64,000 nucleotides of DNA from Escarpia spicata (GCA_963995525.1 OZ023213.1:49810592-49874591), one strand, 5' to 3'. Positions 1 through 10,049 are shown, counted from the stretch's first letter. Notes: a model not told the origin generated them from the sequence alone. Program-made: numbers and translations.

Positions 1-636
1 CCATAAAGTATTGATATTAGTATTAGTAATAGTAAATAATCGTTGAACACTTACGTCCACTCATTGTCGCTGTCATTGGCGTCGCCACTGTCGGTGTCGT
101 TGCCACTGGCGTAATCAGTCCTACAATATGATATAGACAATTGTTACATGCATAGTGTCATAAACAAATTAAATAAAGCAGAGAGAGAGAGAGCAGTCTA
201 TACTTACAATGGAGCGCAGCATGCATCACGACGTGGCTATTCGGCGCGAAGCTCGTCCTAGGATATCGGAGAAGACGTCATTGGTGTTTGTGAAAGGAAT
301 GATTCGAATGTAACAAACGAGAGATATATATATATAGGATAAACGATATGTAGACACACTGTATAGAACAAGTGTTATGTCACACTGTATGGAAAGTTTC
401 GCTGTATAGAAAGTTTGAAAGTACAAACCCATATCAGTCATATGACATAGGAACCAGCTGGCACACAACGCGTAGCCTAATCCGGGCGCATGATGTGCGA
501 AGGGCAGAGCTATCAGCAAGACAACAATGCATGCGGAATGCGCCGTATCGGAACACGAGGACGGGCCCACGATAAGAACTCTGTGTGTGAGCGTGCGCGC
601 GCGGACAGTGCTAACCATATGGCGATGAGTCTTATC
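1..636. other. No recognised gene; short purine repeat
   Basis: I see no convincing gene here. A short (GA)n run lies near 180-193. The longest open frame (226-618, minus) has low-complexity hydrophobic content, no recognisable domain and no supporting signals, so I leave it out. The stretch may be flanking DNA or the degenerated left end of Polinton A; no AGTAGTAAT-type terminus is visible. Confidence 0.4.
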
Positions 637-1430
637 AAAAATAGATAAGCGAGCGAAAAATGAACAACTCAGAACACGTCTAAAACATGGAATTCTACGG
701 TCGCTAGCACCCTCACGGCTCGTCCTGTCCCGACGATCTTGGTATCATTTGAAAGGATGCACTGTTTGTTATTCTAGGACACCTAGATTTACTGGTAACG
801 GTTCCGAACGATGTTGGCGGTGGGTACTCAGTACACTAATCTTCCGATTGCGGCGCTGTTTTCCTCATTTGCATAGGTTCAGACATGCGCATTTCGCCAT
901 TTCTTCATTTCATGTTATAAGCTCCACCCACTTTTAAACCGCGGCGAAACTAATGTGCTTTGATCGCAGCGAAACCGACATATCTCTACGTCGGCGTGAC
1001 GTCACAATAAAGTACGCCACCCAACGGGTCTGAATTCGTTGCGTTGATTGGTGGATATACGTGATTGTGACGTCACGCCTACTTCACGTATGTCATTTTA
1101 GCAGCAGTTTGAAAGTGGGTGGAGCTTATACCATGAAATCAGATAACGGTGCCTCAATCGGTAGATTGGTGAACTGTGTCGACGAAAGAACATGGTTCGC
1201 AATGTCTAAGACACCGGAACGGGCCCGGTTGTAGGTCCGTTTTCAGTTAATTTTAGGAATGATTATCAGGAAATCATTTATATGTTTGAATAGCAGAACG
1301 CTTAAACTTTCAAACGACATCAATATTGTTGGGATCCGACGAACCGTAATGGCACTAGCAATCATTAAAATTGCGTTTTTGGACCGTGTTTGACAGTTGT
1401 TCATTTTTCGCTCGCTTATCTATTTTTGGT
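637..1430. repeat. Diverged long inverted repeat (fold-back)
   Basis: The first 30 or so bases (637-667) are the exact reverse complement of 1399-1430. The arms continue inward at lower identity, including matching segments near 897-937 and 1115-1139 (GTGGGTGGAGCTTATA and its complement). Close to the centre each arm carries a perfect CRE palindrome TGACGTCA (997-1004 and 1068-1075). The right arm ends just before the NADAR start codon at 1434, so this may be a regulatory or TIR-derived segment of Polinton A. It could equally be an independent fold-back transposon. Confidence 0.6.
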
Positions 1431-1433
1431 TTT

Positions 1434-1765
1434 ATGGATATACAGTTTAGAGGCGCCGGACACTACCTGTCTAACTTTTATCCGTGTGATATACACATAT
1501 GGGGCGCAGACTTCACCTGTGTAGTGGCAGCGTATCAATATAAAAAAGACGATACAGACGATCCGTAATGCACGCGATAGTAGCTACGAAGTTTCGGGCT
1601 TCTAAAATACGGCAACGCTTGCTTGCAACAGGTGATGCACGCCTTATTGAAAACGTGCCCAGTGGTGAAGGTTATTGGGGCAAGAGTTCCAAGCGTAACA
1701 AAGTAGGTATGAATATACTGGGCGTTATTCTCATGCAGGTGAGAGACTTCATTAGAAAGTGCTCT
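1434..1765 (+). pseudogene. NADAR (YbiA-like) domain protein, broken, Polinton A
   Basis: The first frame begins with an ATG at 1434 and shows the NADAR opening (FRG..HYLSNFYPC, then an AAYQYKK segment). It stops at 1566-1568. The second half continues in another frame from about 1568 with the typical core (ATKFRAS..., LLATGDARLIE, YWG, NILGVILMQVRD). The gene is therefore split by a frameshift, with sequence missing around 1540-1570. NADAR enzymes are N-glycosidases; bacterial members act on riboflavin intermediates or remove ADP-ribose from guanine in DarT-NADAR toxin-antitoxin pairs. A homologous gene sits at the left end of Polinton B (31594), so I infer it is an element gene and not a captured host fragment. 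Confidence 0.7.
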
Positions 1766-1921
1766 ATACGGCTTACCCATGAAAAAACCGACAGACAGAC
1801 GCACAGTGACAGAGTACGAGAGAGAGTCACGCGCCTGGGGAGTCTTATCGCGAACGGCCAAGGACGCATGATGTCATTGACTAGGGTGTCTCGTGGACGA
1901 TGCCTGGAGGGATCGGTTACG

Positions 1922-1929
1922 TATATAAA
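1922..1929 (+). promoter_or_regulatory. TATA box candidate upstream of RPA-like gene
   Basis: TATATAAA lies about 98 bp upstream of the ATG at 2027 in an otherwise mixed-composition stretch. It is the best core promoter candidate for the 2027-2509 gene. Position and sequence are the only support. Confidence 0.4.
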
Positions 1930-2026
1930 CCCAGGCTAAATCTAGTAGGCCATAACACTCTCTCTTCGATTCGCCGCCGTTCGAAGACCTTCACTCACGC
2001 ACACCGACTCCTGAACGAACGACAAT

Positions 2027-2509
2027 ATGGCGGCGCCCAACTACAAGTCGATCCCCGAGGAAGTCGATCTGACAGGCTTGGAGACGGTAAGTGATGGGAC
2101 GTATGTCTTTTATCGCCCACTAACAGTCGTAACATGCGCTCTGTCTGCTAAATACGTATGTTATGCAGCCTGTCGTCTCTGTAACCGCAACGTCGAAACG
2201 AAAGGACACCATAGTGCATGTCCAGTCCATTGGCGACAGAAGGGGGCTCCCGTATACAAATATGCTATGGGAATCCTGTTAGCTGATCGCAAGGGCACCG
2301 AATTGTGGGTCACAGGGTTTGGCCGCGTAGTCCAGCGAGTCTTAAGGGGACTGATAGCGACCGACTACATGGCACTGAAAACGGAAGAAGAACGCTACCT
2401 GGTATTGTCTATCCTACGCTGCAAACAGGCTAGGGTGACTATCCGAAAGTCAACAAAAGCAGGGTATGTGAATTACGCCGTGACGGCACTGGAAATTATT
2501 CAACCGTAA
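2027..2509 (+). CDS. RPA-like OB-fold zinc-ribbon protein, Polinton A
   Basis: This is an intact 160-residue frame starting at an ATG. Around residues 45-70 there is a zinc-ribbon pattern: C-x2-C (ACRLCNRNV) followed by C-x2-H (ACPVHW). A beta-rich stretch (YKYAMGILLADRKGTELWVTGF) comes next. This is the arrangement of the C-terminal OB fold of replication protein A large subunits. The minus-strand gene 42775-43563 in Polinton B has the same arrangement. A role in binding single-stranded DNA during element replication is inferred from the fold. A GTAAGT motif overlaps the stop codon (2506-2511), so splicing into a downstream exon is possible. I could not find an acceptor that keeps the next frame open. 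Confidence 0.5.
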   Translation: MAAPNYKSIPEEVDLTGLETVSDGTYVFYRPLTVVTCALSAKYVCYAACRLCNRNVETKGHHSACPVHWRQKGAPVYKYAMGILLADRKGTELWVTGFGRVVQRVLRGLIATDYMALKTEEERYLVLSILRCKQARVTIRKSTKAGYVNYAVTALEIIQP

Positions 2510-2632
2510 GTCCTGTCTGTCTGACGGTCCAGTGCAGCCACCTGGCGGATAGGGAAGGAGGTAGTGTCAGGTGTTGCCGTGTGGCGTATTGTCACCGGTG
2601 GTGTAGTCTTAATGTCCTATATCGTGTTGTAG

Positions 2633-3493
2633 TTGTCCCCATCGTCAGTCGAATACGTGTCCGCGTGGGTGCATGATACGCAGGAAGCGGCGACGGGGCA
2701 GTCTACACCAACTCGCCAAGGAGTCAAACGCCGTCTGAGTTACTCGGACATCACCGACGACGAGGCAAGTGTTCTGTTGTGTGGGTCATGTACGTGGTCT
2801 ACGGATGATGACGATGATGATGCTGTTATTGATCACGATGATGATGTTGTTGATGACAAAGAGAGCCGTAGCGAATTACAGGAGGCGGTAGCGAAGGTGA
2901 ACGCCTTCCAAACGCGTACGGAGCAGATGATAGACGAGGAACTATTTATGTCCATTCTATCCACCGCCTGCGTGCGCTACACAGCCAATGAACTGTGTTG
3001 TCGCTATGCGGCCGTCGACGAGCCACTGTACAGGGTGGATCGGACACGGATTTATAATAGACTCAGTATGACAGTGGCCGAAATGGCGAATACATCGTAC
3101 ACACCGGGTTGGGCTATCGATACTACACCACGGTTGAAAGCGAGTCTGCGTGCCCGTTGTGTAACCGTGGCGTATGACCCGGAAGACGACGAGGACACGA
3201 CCATAATGAGACGACCAGGACCGTTGACGGAGGAAACGAGGGACTGGTTGTTCCTTACCACAACTGTAATCGACGCCATTGTTCGTTTCGTGTCCAACGG
3301 AATGTGTCGCACATTTGAATTTGAACAACACGACATGTACAGGGTAGGCAAGCACATGACATACGACAGTATAAAGTGGGCAGTGGCCTATTTCAGACAT
3401 ACAGTGGAGTCACCGGACTGGGCACGTGACACTATAGCACGTGTGCAAGCCATCTTGCGCCCGCGTGATATAGCACTGGCGGACGAGAACTAA
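2633..3493 (+). CDS. Unrecognised acidic ORF, Polinton A
   Basis: The open frame of about 286 codons begins right after a splice-acceptor-like TTGTAG and lacks an early ATG, so its 5' end may be spliced. It contains a KRR basic patch, then a strongly acidic run (six consecutive Asp, then further Asp clusters) around residues 55-75. A mostly helical-looking C-terminal half follows with two loosely similar blocks (each with YRV and R...Y). I do not recognise the family. Its place between the RPA-like gene and the PolB block suggests an element-specific early or regulatory product, which is inference. Confidence 0.45.
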   Translation: MSPSSVEYVSAWVHDTQEAATGQSTPTRQGVKRRLSYSDITDDEASVLLCGSCTWSTDDDDDDAVIDHDDDVVDDKESRSELQEAVAKVNAFQTRTEQMIDEELFMSILSTACVRYTANELCCRYAAVDEPLYRVDRTRIYNRLSMTVAEMANTSYTPGWAIDTTPRLKASLRARCVTVAYDPEDDEDTTIMRRPGPLTEETRDWLFLTTTVIDAIVRFVSNGMCRTFEFEQHDMYRVGKHMTYDSIKWAVAYFRHTVESPDWARDTIARVQAILRPRDIALADEN

Positions 3494-3550
3494 ACAAAAC
3501 AGAGTGACACACACACACACACCATGTAATCTTGTTGTTATTGTTGACAG

Positions 3551-4213
3551 GACGATGGTGCTGCCTCTAGTGGCCTAGACCGTATACGGGACGCCTATAC
3601 ATTGAAGAGGGCACCACGAAAAAAGGCTCCGCGTCGATCCCGTGTCGGCGTGCCGTTACGTCGCGCTCTGTTGATCAACCTGCATGAACAACAGCAGCGC
3701 CATACGTCATCACCACCGCTGGACATGACATGTGACGATGTCACGACACCGCCGCCATCATCGGACGACACACCTCTGCAGATGACATGTGACGACGACT
3801 GTGACTGTGACGTCGCCATCTCGGCATCGGAGTACGCAACCCTCCGAAAGAACAGGTCGACGCTCGATCTCGCTCCCGACGGACATATTATCTGGTCGAA
3901 AACCCCTGTGGCTTATCTTGCGGCGACTACCGACATGTTTGAAGGTGTAGGGAACATGTATATCGCTGCTACTTGGGGATATACAGGGCCGTTCGAAGGT
4001 GTACGGAACATCGAGAGAGAGAGAGAGATCGAACGGTTAGCCAGTATCGTACTGACGACCAGCTCTACGTATACTGTGAACGAGTCTGTACGCCTTATAT
4101 GCCAGGAAGTAGCGCGCAATATAATCCGGGACGAACACGTGGAATACATATCCGAGACAATCCGTATTCGAGAGCATAACATACTGTACAGGTTGATGAT
4201 GGTAATGATATAA
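3551..4213 (+). CDS. Unrecognised ORF with basic N-terminus, Polinton A
   Basis: The frame is open from a good acceptor-like sequence (TTGTTGACAG ending 3550) to a stop at 4211-4213, with no early ATG; non-AUG initiation or splicing is implied. The N-terminal part is rich in Lys/Arg (KRAPRKKAPRRSR, residues about 19-31). An acidic, Cys-containing stretch with two MTCDD motifs follows, then a C-terminal helical region rich in Glu/Arg/Ile. I do not recognise the family. A nuclear or nucleic-acid-binding role fits the basic patch but is only inference. Confidence 0.4.
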   Translation, partial: DDGAASSGLDRIRDAYTLKRAPRKKAPRRSRVGVPLRRALLINLHEQQQRHTSSPPLDMTCDDVTTPPPSSDDTPLQMTCDDDCDCDVAISASEYATLRKNRSTLDLAPDGHIIWSKTPVAYLAATTDMFEGVGNMYIAATWGYTGPFEGVRNIEREREIERLASIVLTTSSTYTVNESVRLICQEVARNIIRDEHVEYISETIRIREHNILYRLMMVMI

Positions 4214-4236
4214 CATAGGTAGCTAGTGACATACAA

Positions 4237-4288
4237 GAGGAAATGCGCCCCTACGTCATTTGGGGTTATAGGCGCCTCTATATGTCAC
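4237..4288 (+). promoter_or_regulatory. 52-bp repeated promoter-like motif, copy 1
   Basis: This segment starts with GAGGAAATGCGCCCCTACGT and contains GGGGTTATAGG. It recurs at 8957-9008 with 4 mismatches in 52, and again in the tandem duplicate at 20518-20569. Both Polinton A copies lie in intergenic DNA ahead of a gene block: this one precedes the zinc-finger/PolB block and the other the membrane protein-ATPase-integrase-capsid block. A shared promoter or enhancer is the simplest reading. Confidence 0.5.
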
Positions 4289-4482
4289 ATGTATAAGAGT
4301 AGATTAGTCGCATATCATCAACAGTAATGACGTAGTAGTAGTGATCGATTTGATTATTGTACTTGCTAGTATAATAAAGATACATGTAATCCCGGGTTCC
4401 GGTGTCTGTTGTTCTTTCATATCGACGAGCGACTTTGCGGTCTGTCAACATAAGTAGCCACGCCCCTTCTGTTCACACGCTG

Positions 4483-4568
<86 letters not shown>

Positions 4569-4723
4569 CATACAAGGTATCTCTGTAGCCAGGTCCCCCT
4601 CCATCTGTTCACACGCTGATAAATATATGCGTAGCCACGCCCCCCTCTGTCCATAGGAAGTCACGCATCATATAGGAATATGCAAGGAGCTCGCATCCTT
4701 CAGTTGTAGGTAGATACGACACG
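4289..4723. repeat. Intergenic stretch with (CA)n microsatellite
   Basis: A long (CA)n microsatellite runs from about 4490 to 4567. It is flanked by short direct repeats (CTGTTCACACGCTGATA near 4469 and 4601; GTAGCCACGCCCC near 4453 and 4630), so a flanking segment has been duplicated around it. An AATAAA at about 4374 could end the upstream transcript. No gene is visible. Confidence 0.7.
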
Positions 4724-5189
4724 ATGAAGCAACACCCATGTCGCCACTGTAGAACAGTCCTCGATACATACGAGGACTTACAACATCACATAGACCGGGC
4801 GCATGTAGTCCAGTCACTACACGACGACGACCATGCCTACAGCAAACCACCTTCGCGAGTGGCGCCATCTGACGAAACACAGAGAAGCACTAGGCACCGC
4901 TGTCCGACATGCGGAAGAGACTTCACGAGACGACGGGACCTGGTACGTCACAATAGGATGTCATGTGGCAGGTCACAAAAAAAGCGATACACACCGCTGT
5001 GAGACCTGTGCACGTGAGTTCACGAGACGTGACAGTCTGTTACGTCATATCAAGACGGTATGTAGCAGACGTGTAGAGGTGACCGATCCACCCCTACGCA
5101 AGCGACCGAGACGCGAAGAGCGGCCACATGTGAGCAACAACGCCGACGACGTCGACGACCCAATACAGCCGCCGCCTCGACTGCCCTAA
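4724..5189 (+). pseudogene. C2H2 zinc-finger ORF at the PolB N-terminus, frameshifted
   Basis: The ATG at 4724 opens a frame with a first finger (CRHC ... HHIDRAH) and a second (CPTCGRDFTRRRDLVRH...C). A run of seven A at 4977-4983 shifts the frame. A third finger (CETCAREFTRRDSLLRH...C) continues in another frame to 5189, followed by a basic patch (RKRPRREERP) that could be a nuclear signal. It directly precedes the PolB frame at 5230, and Polinton polymerases often carry N-terminal zinc fingers. It may therefore be the 5' part of the polymerase gene and not a separate gene. Confidence 0.6.
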
Positions 5190-5229
5190 CAGCTAACCGA
5201 TACATATACTACCATTCGTCCTGCAACTA

Positions 5230-8200
5230 TTGCGGTCGTCGCTTGATGAACCAAGTCTGATCACCAACACTGCAGACTTTGATGCATTTCTGGAGCGTAT
5301 ACGAGAAACAGATGTGTTGCAGTGGGTCATCAATCAACCGCCGGACAGTCAATGGGTATGCGTGGTGGTCACGAATGTCACTTTCTTCGTCAATCACATC
5401 GTAGATCATCCGATAGGATGTGTGGACGTCACACTTCCGAGGTACATCAAACGGAACAAAGCCGTCATCGGATTGGAAAGAGACACCGATCACAACAAGA
5501 AGTATACCAACAATCTGTGTCTCTTCTGGTGCCTGGCTCTGCATCGTGGGTGCGACCGACACCACCAGGATCCCACTGTGAGAGTACTCTACGCGAAGTA
5601 CGACCGAGACGGAGTGACTATGAAAGACTTTGACGGGGTGTCGATGGACGATCTGTGTCGCATCGAGACCACCTTTGAGACCAACGTGTGCGTCTACACA
5701 CTCGTCGAACCGGAAGAAGAAGAAGAAGAAGGTGGAAAGGCGACTGCCGTACTCGTACCCCGTTCGTTGTGTCATTATCCCGAAACGTTGTACGTCAATC
5801 GCCACGAGACACTTTTCCTACATACATGTACTGTCATTCGTATCGATGTAGGATGTGTGGCGACTCGCTATGAAAAGACGCATCCCAACTAGAGAGGAAC
5901 GAGCGCGGGTTACGGGAGGCGTGCGAAAGATCTATCCCGGTGGCGTCTACCGTCCGTCGCCGGCAGACTTCCAGCGGTTGGACGACGAAAACATTCGTGT
6001 TCCCGAGTGGTTGCGCTACTGTCCCTATCGCGCCACCTTCGACTTCGAGTCCTGGTTCGATACGTCACAGCTTCCACCGGACAGCACCAAGGTCCACATG
6101 GTGGCTCGTCACGTACCATTGAGTGTGTCCCTGGCGAGTAACGTACCCGGATTCGAACAAGTACAATGTCTCATCACGGACGGTGATAACAACAAGTTGG
6201 TATCCGACATGATGGCCATCCTTCAGTCTATCAGCCCTGCAGCCAACGAAGACATCATAGACGAATACGAGGGAGTACTCCACGAACTCGCGGAGGCTAT
6301 CATGACATGGGACGAACAGGAGGGACACGCCATGGAGGGGGACAAAGAGTCACGGCGACAACCGACCAATCCCTACAAAACACTCATGGGTCAATTGTAC
6401 GGTTGGCTTCTTCAGTTGCCCGTTATCGGCTTCAACTCGGACAGGTACGATTTGAACGTCGTCAAACAGTTCCTGGTACACTACTTCCTGTCCGCAAAGA
6501 AAGAAACAGATGGCGAAGATGATGAGGAGGAGGATGCCGGATCGTTTCACGTGATCAAACCTGGCAACACCTTTATGTGTCTATCGACGGATGACCTAAA
6601 ATTCCTCGACATGACTCATTATATCGCCCCGGGATTCTCGTACGACAAGTACCTGAAAATGTACGGTTGCGAGGTCACGAAAGGTCACTTCCCGTACGAA
6701 TACATGGACGGCTTAGAGAGACTCGACGACACCGCTCTACCTCCCAAAGAGGCCTTCTTCAGCCGCCTGAAGAACGAAGGTATATCCGACGACGACTACA
6801 CACGATGTCGAGAGGCGTGGCGAGACAACGACATGGAGAGGTTGCGGGACTTTCTCGTCTGGTACAACAACAGGGACGTCGTACCGTTCTTGGACGCCAT
6901 CGCCAAACAGTTTGACTTCTACCGGCACCGCAGTCTCGACATGTTCAAACAAGGGATCAGTATACCTGGCTTGACATTGACCTACCTGTTCAACTACGTG
7001 CCGGAGAAGACATTCTTTACGCTCTTCAACGAGACGAACAAGGACGTCCATCAGCTCGTCAGAGAGAACATCGTCGGAGGGCCGTCACTCATCTTCACCA
7101 GACATCACGAGAAGGGGTTCACGAAGATACGTCGGAACGACTACGGAGATGCGGCTCGAAGGTGTCAGTCCGTTGTTGGCTATGATGCAAACGCTCTCTA
7201 TATGTGGTCGTTATCGCAAGAGATGCCGACGGGATGGTACACGCGACGACGGGAAGAGAAGGAGTTCCGACCCGAAGCGGCACAGCCCACAGGTCAGATG
7301 GCCGCCGAATGGCTGACGTGGGAGTCCGAAAGCACGGGACGCGCCATATGTCACCAATCCAACGGACGAGAGAAGCGCATCGGTAAACTGCTGGTGGACG
7401 GGTGATGTAACGAAACGAAGACGGCCTATCAATTTCACGGATGCTTCTACCACGGTTGTCCGTGCACCAGTCGTGAGGTAAACGGGAAACCCATGGCGGA
7501 ACTGCTCGCCGAAACCCGAAAGAACACGGCCTACCTTCGTCACTTTGTGAGGGTCGTCGAGTTGTGGGAATGCGAGTGGAAGGGCGCGAGATGCGATCCC
7601 TGCGTGAAACAATTTCTGGACGTGACCTTTCGCCGGCGCCGTCGACAAGCGCGCTGGAAAATGACGTCACAACAGATACTGACGGGCGAACGCACCTGTA
7701 GCGTGTTCGGTATGATTCAGTGCGACATACGTGTACTGGAGGAACTGCGCGCGCACTTTGCCGAGATACAGCCCATCTTCAAGAACATTCACCTGACCCG
7801 AGATGACGTTGGACCGTTCATGCGTCGATACGCCGAAGAACACAACATCATGGCAACCCCGCGTTGCATGCTCCTCTTGAGTTATCGTGGGGATAAGATC
7901 TTGCTCGCCACACCGATCTTGCGATGATACCTCGCGCACAGACTCGAGGTGACGCACGTCTACCAGGTCATCGAGTACACTCCGGTCGCCTGTTTCAGAC
8001 GATTCGGTGAGGCGGTGTCCACTGCACGTTGCGACGGAGACGTCCACCTCGACAGGGCCATGATCGCGGACACCAACAAACTAATGGGGAATTCTTCCTA
8101 TGGCAAATTTATCACCAACGTCGATAAACACCGCGAAGTAACCTACTGCACGGAGAAGAGGGCGTCTATCGCGATCAACGATCGTCGCTTCCGCCAACTT

Positions 8201-8958
8201 GACGTCTTCACCGACGATGCGTACGAGATCGAAATGCACAAGCGCACCGTCAAATACACCCTGCCCACGCACGTGGGATTCTTCGTCTTGCAGTGGGCCA
8301 TACTGCGCATGTTGGGGTTCTACTACGATTTCATGGTCAGGTACGTGGAACGTCCGCTGTTCGAGTACTGCGAAACCGATACAGACAGCGCCTATGTAGC
8401 TCTGGCCGGAGAGTCCTTCGACGACCTCGCGACCCATGCACTGCGCGAACACTACTTTCGTTACCGCTCCGAATGACTACCGTCCGAATGTTGCGCCGAT
8501 CATCAGAACGAGTACGTGCGGTGTCGACTGGCCGGACTTCCGTGGGGCGGCACCGAGACGTGTTGCAAGACGCGCAGGGCGTACGACAAGAGAACACCGG
8601 GACTCTTCAAGATCGAATGGTTCGGCGACTGTTTCCTGGGTCTGTGCAGCAAGACCTACTATTGTTCGGGTTCCGTTGATAAATACAGCACCAAGGGACT
8701 AAACAAACGTCTCAACACCATCGACAAGCAGGCGTTCGTGGACGTGCTGACCAATCGTCGGAGCGGAAGCGGAACGAACCGCGGGTTCCGGGTGAATCAC
8801 GCGTCCATGCTGAAGTACATCCAGGAACGCGCGGCGTTGACCTACTTTTCTACGCCAGGCGCGTGGTCCACGAGGACGGCGTCACCATGGGTCCGGTGGA
8901 CGTGAAACGACGACGATCGATTGCCGTGATCAGTGCCGAACCACTGCTGACACGATGA
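5230..8958 (+). pseudogene. polB: Protein-primed family B DNA polymerase, broken, Polinton A
   Basis: An N-terminal domain (5230-about 5830) contains a NLCLFWCLALH motif reminiscent of an OTU-type cysteine protease. The exonuclease follows with FDFES (about 6038-6052), GFNSDRYD (about 6427) and YNNRDVV (about 6863). The polymerase palm has YDANALYMW (about 7179-7208), GNSSYGKF (about 8088-8111) and DTDS (about 8377). These mark a protein-primed PolB, which replicates the linear element from a terminal protein. Breaks: frame changes around 5810-5880, in-frame TGA at 7403-7405, 7925-7927 and 8474-8476, and a frameshift near 8848 before the natural end at 8956-8958. The downstream frame overlaps the start of the 52-bp repeat. 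The tandem duplicate keeps only the part from 8290 onward. Confidence 0.9.
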
Positions 8959-9008
8959 GGAAATGCGCCCCTACGTCAATTGGGGTTATAGGCACCTCTA
9001 GCTGTCAC
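8957..9008 (+). promoter_or_regulatory. 52-bp repeated promoter-like motif, copy 2
   Basis: This is the second copy of the 4237-4288 motif (48 of 52 identical), placed directly after the PolB stop and about 80 bp before the membrane protein 1 remnant. The stretch from here to 9090 has no other recognisable element. It is the likely promoter of the rightward structural gene block. Confidence 0.5.
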
Positions 9009-9089
9009 GCGGTTAGTAGGCCGAAACTAGACACAAAAAAGATACCACTATTCAGATAGATGTCACGCAATCGATAGTCATAGTGCACC

Positions 9090-9272
9090 ATTTCACGGAC
9101 GCGAGCAGTAGTTGGAGTAGCACTAGTGGGAACAGTCGGAGTGTACGTCGTGTACGTCTTGTTGTGTTACGTTCCCTTCCTTTGCTCCTCGTGGTGTGGT
9201 GGTGGAGGTATCGTCGACTCTAACGTCACAGTGGTGGACAACGCGACATTGTCGAACGTGACCATCTACTAG
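9090..9272 (+). pseudogene. Small single-pass membrane protein 1, start codon lost
   Basis: This open frame of about 60 codons has a Val/Leu/Tyr-rich membrane segment (VALVGTVGVYVVYVLLCYV) and a short tail with N-x-S/T sites near the end. It matches the intact 55-codon gene at 33849-34016 of Polinton B in both the membrane span and the tail (ending TLSNVTIY here, NETILFY there). The position where a start codon would be expected reads ATT (9090-9092) and no ATG is available, so I call it a pseudogene. It ends 7 bp before the ATPase ATG. Its order differs from B, where it sits before the integrase. Confidence 0.55.
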
Positions 9273-9279
9273 AACACAC

Positions 9280-9895
9280 ATGGACACGCAATGGAAACAT
9301 CCCTTCACCTGCATCGTTGCGGGTCCGACGGGATGCGGTAAGAGTACATACGTGATGCGCATGCTACGTCACGCCGCAACGATGATCGATCCGTCTCCCG
9401 AGACAATCACGTGGTGTTACGGAGCACGGCAGAGCGCCTACGCCGCCGTCGACAACGAACTGGTACGTTTCGAGGAAGGCTTGCCGAGCGGTGCGTTCGA
9501 CGCGTAAGCTCGTGGTCATCGACGATCTGATGGCGGAAACGGACGAACGGGTCACGACCTTGTTCACGAAACAAAGTGATCACCAGAAGACGTCCGTACT
9601 GTATCTCGTGCAGAACCTGTTTCAAAAAAACAAGGAGAGTCGCACGATCAGTCTCAACGCGCAATACATGGTGGTCTTCAAGAATCCTCGCGACGCGTCA
9701 CAGAGAGGTCACTTGGTGCGACAGATGTATCCGGGATGCCTGAAGTTTGTACAGGACGCGTTCAAAGACGCCACGTCGCCGCCGTACGGCTGTCTCCTCA
9801 TCGATCTGAAACAGGACACGCCCGAAGACATGCGTCTGCGCACGGCCGTCCTTCCGGACGACGCCGTTCAGTACGTGTACCAACCCAAGGTATAA
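9280..9895 (+). pseudogene. FtsK/HerA-type genome-packaging ATPase, frameshifted, Polinton A
   Basis: The ATG at 9280 is followed by a Walker A motif GPTGCGKS (residues about 15-22) and, after a frame change near 9490-9510, by a Walker B-like stretch LVVIDDLM. Conserved blocks FQKNKESRTISLNAQYMV and QMYPG follow. This is the A32-like packaging ATPase of Polintons and adenovirus-related viruses, which pumps element DNA into capsids. One frameshift is the only break seen. The stop is at 9893-9895. Confidence 0.85.
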
Positions 9896-9964
9896 GACGA
9901 CCGCGCACGCGCCTCGTCCCGTCAGTCGCAGCATGTCAGAGGTCGCGAAAAGACACACAACAGC

Positions 9965-10033
9965 ATGTCTGAGCGCGTGAAGAGACACCTCCTCTGCATA
10001 CAGGCGTTGAACAGTATAAGAGCACGAAATTGA
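9965..10033 (+). pseudogene. Relict of small Polinton ORF (RVKRH family)
   Basis: A 22-codon frame begins MSERVKRHLL and stops at 10031-10033. It matches the start of the larger ORF 32740-33101 of Polinton B (DRVKRHVLALQLL), which stands at the same place between ATPase and integrase. The rest has been deleted, fusing this relict to the integrase 5' end. Just upstream, 9934-9957 is a near copy of the same start (ATGTCAGAGGTCGCG), a small local duplication. Confidence 0.5.
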
Positions 10034-10049
10034 GACGAGCTGCAGGACG

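Noticed and set aside
583..610. GCGTGCGCGCGCGG-type sequence possibly matching 14565-14590 as TIRs of Polinton A.
   Set aside because: The similarity is limited to alternating GC/CA low-complexity sequence and does not extend.
226..618. A 130-codon minus-strand frame at the left edge.
   Set aside because: No domain, no conserved homologue in the other element, and a hydrophobic composition expected of a chance frame in AT-rich DNA.
2506..2632. An intron joining the RPA-like ORF to the next ORF (GTAAGT at 2506, TTGTAG at 2632).
   Set aside because: Joining at these sites, or at the next AG, does not keep the 2633 frame open. The signals may be chance or used differently.
4402..4664. Frames with long Thr-His or Cys-Val runs.
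   Set aside because: They are translations of the (CA)n microsatellite.
7403..8476. All three in-frame stops in the polymerase of Polinton A are TGA, at sites where Trp or another aromatic residue seems likely, hinting at TGA recoding.
   Set aside because: Normal TGG codons are common in the same gene, and other genes of the same elements carry TAG and TAA stops plus frameshifts. Ordinary decay explains it better.
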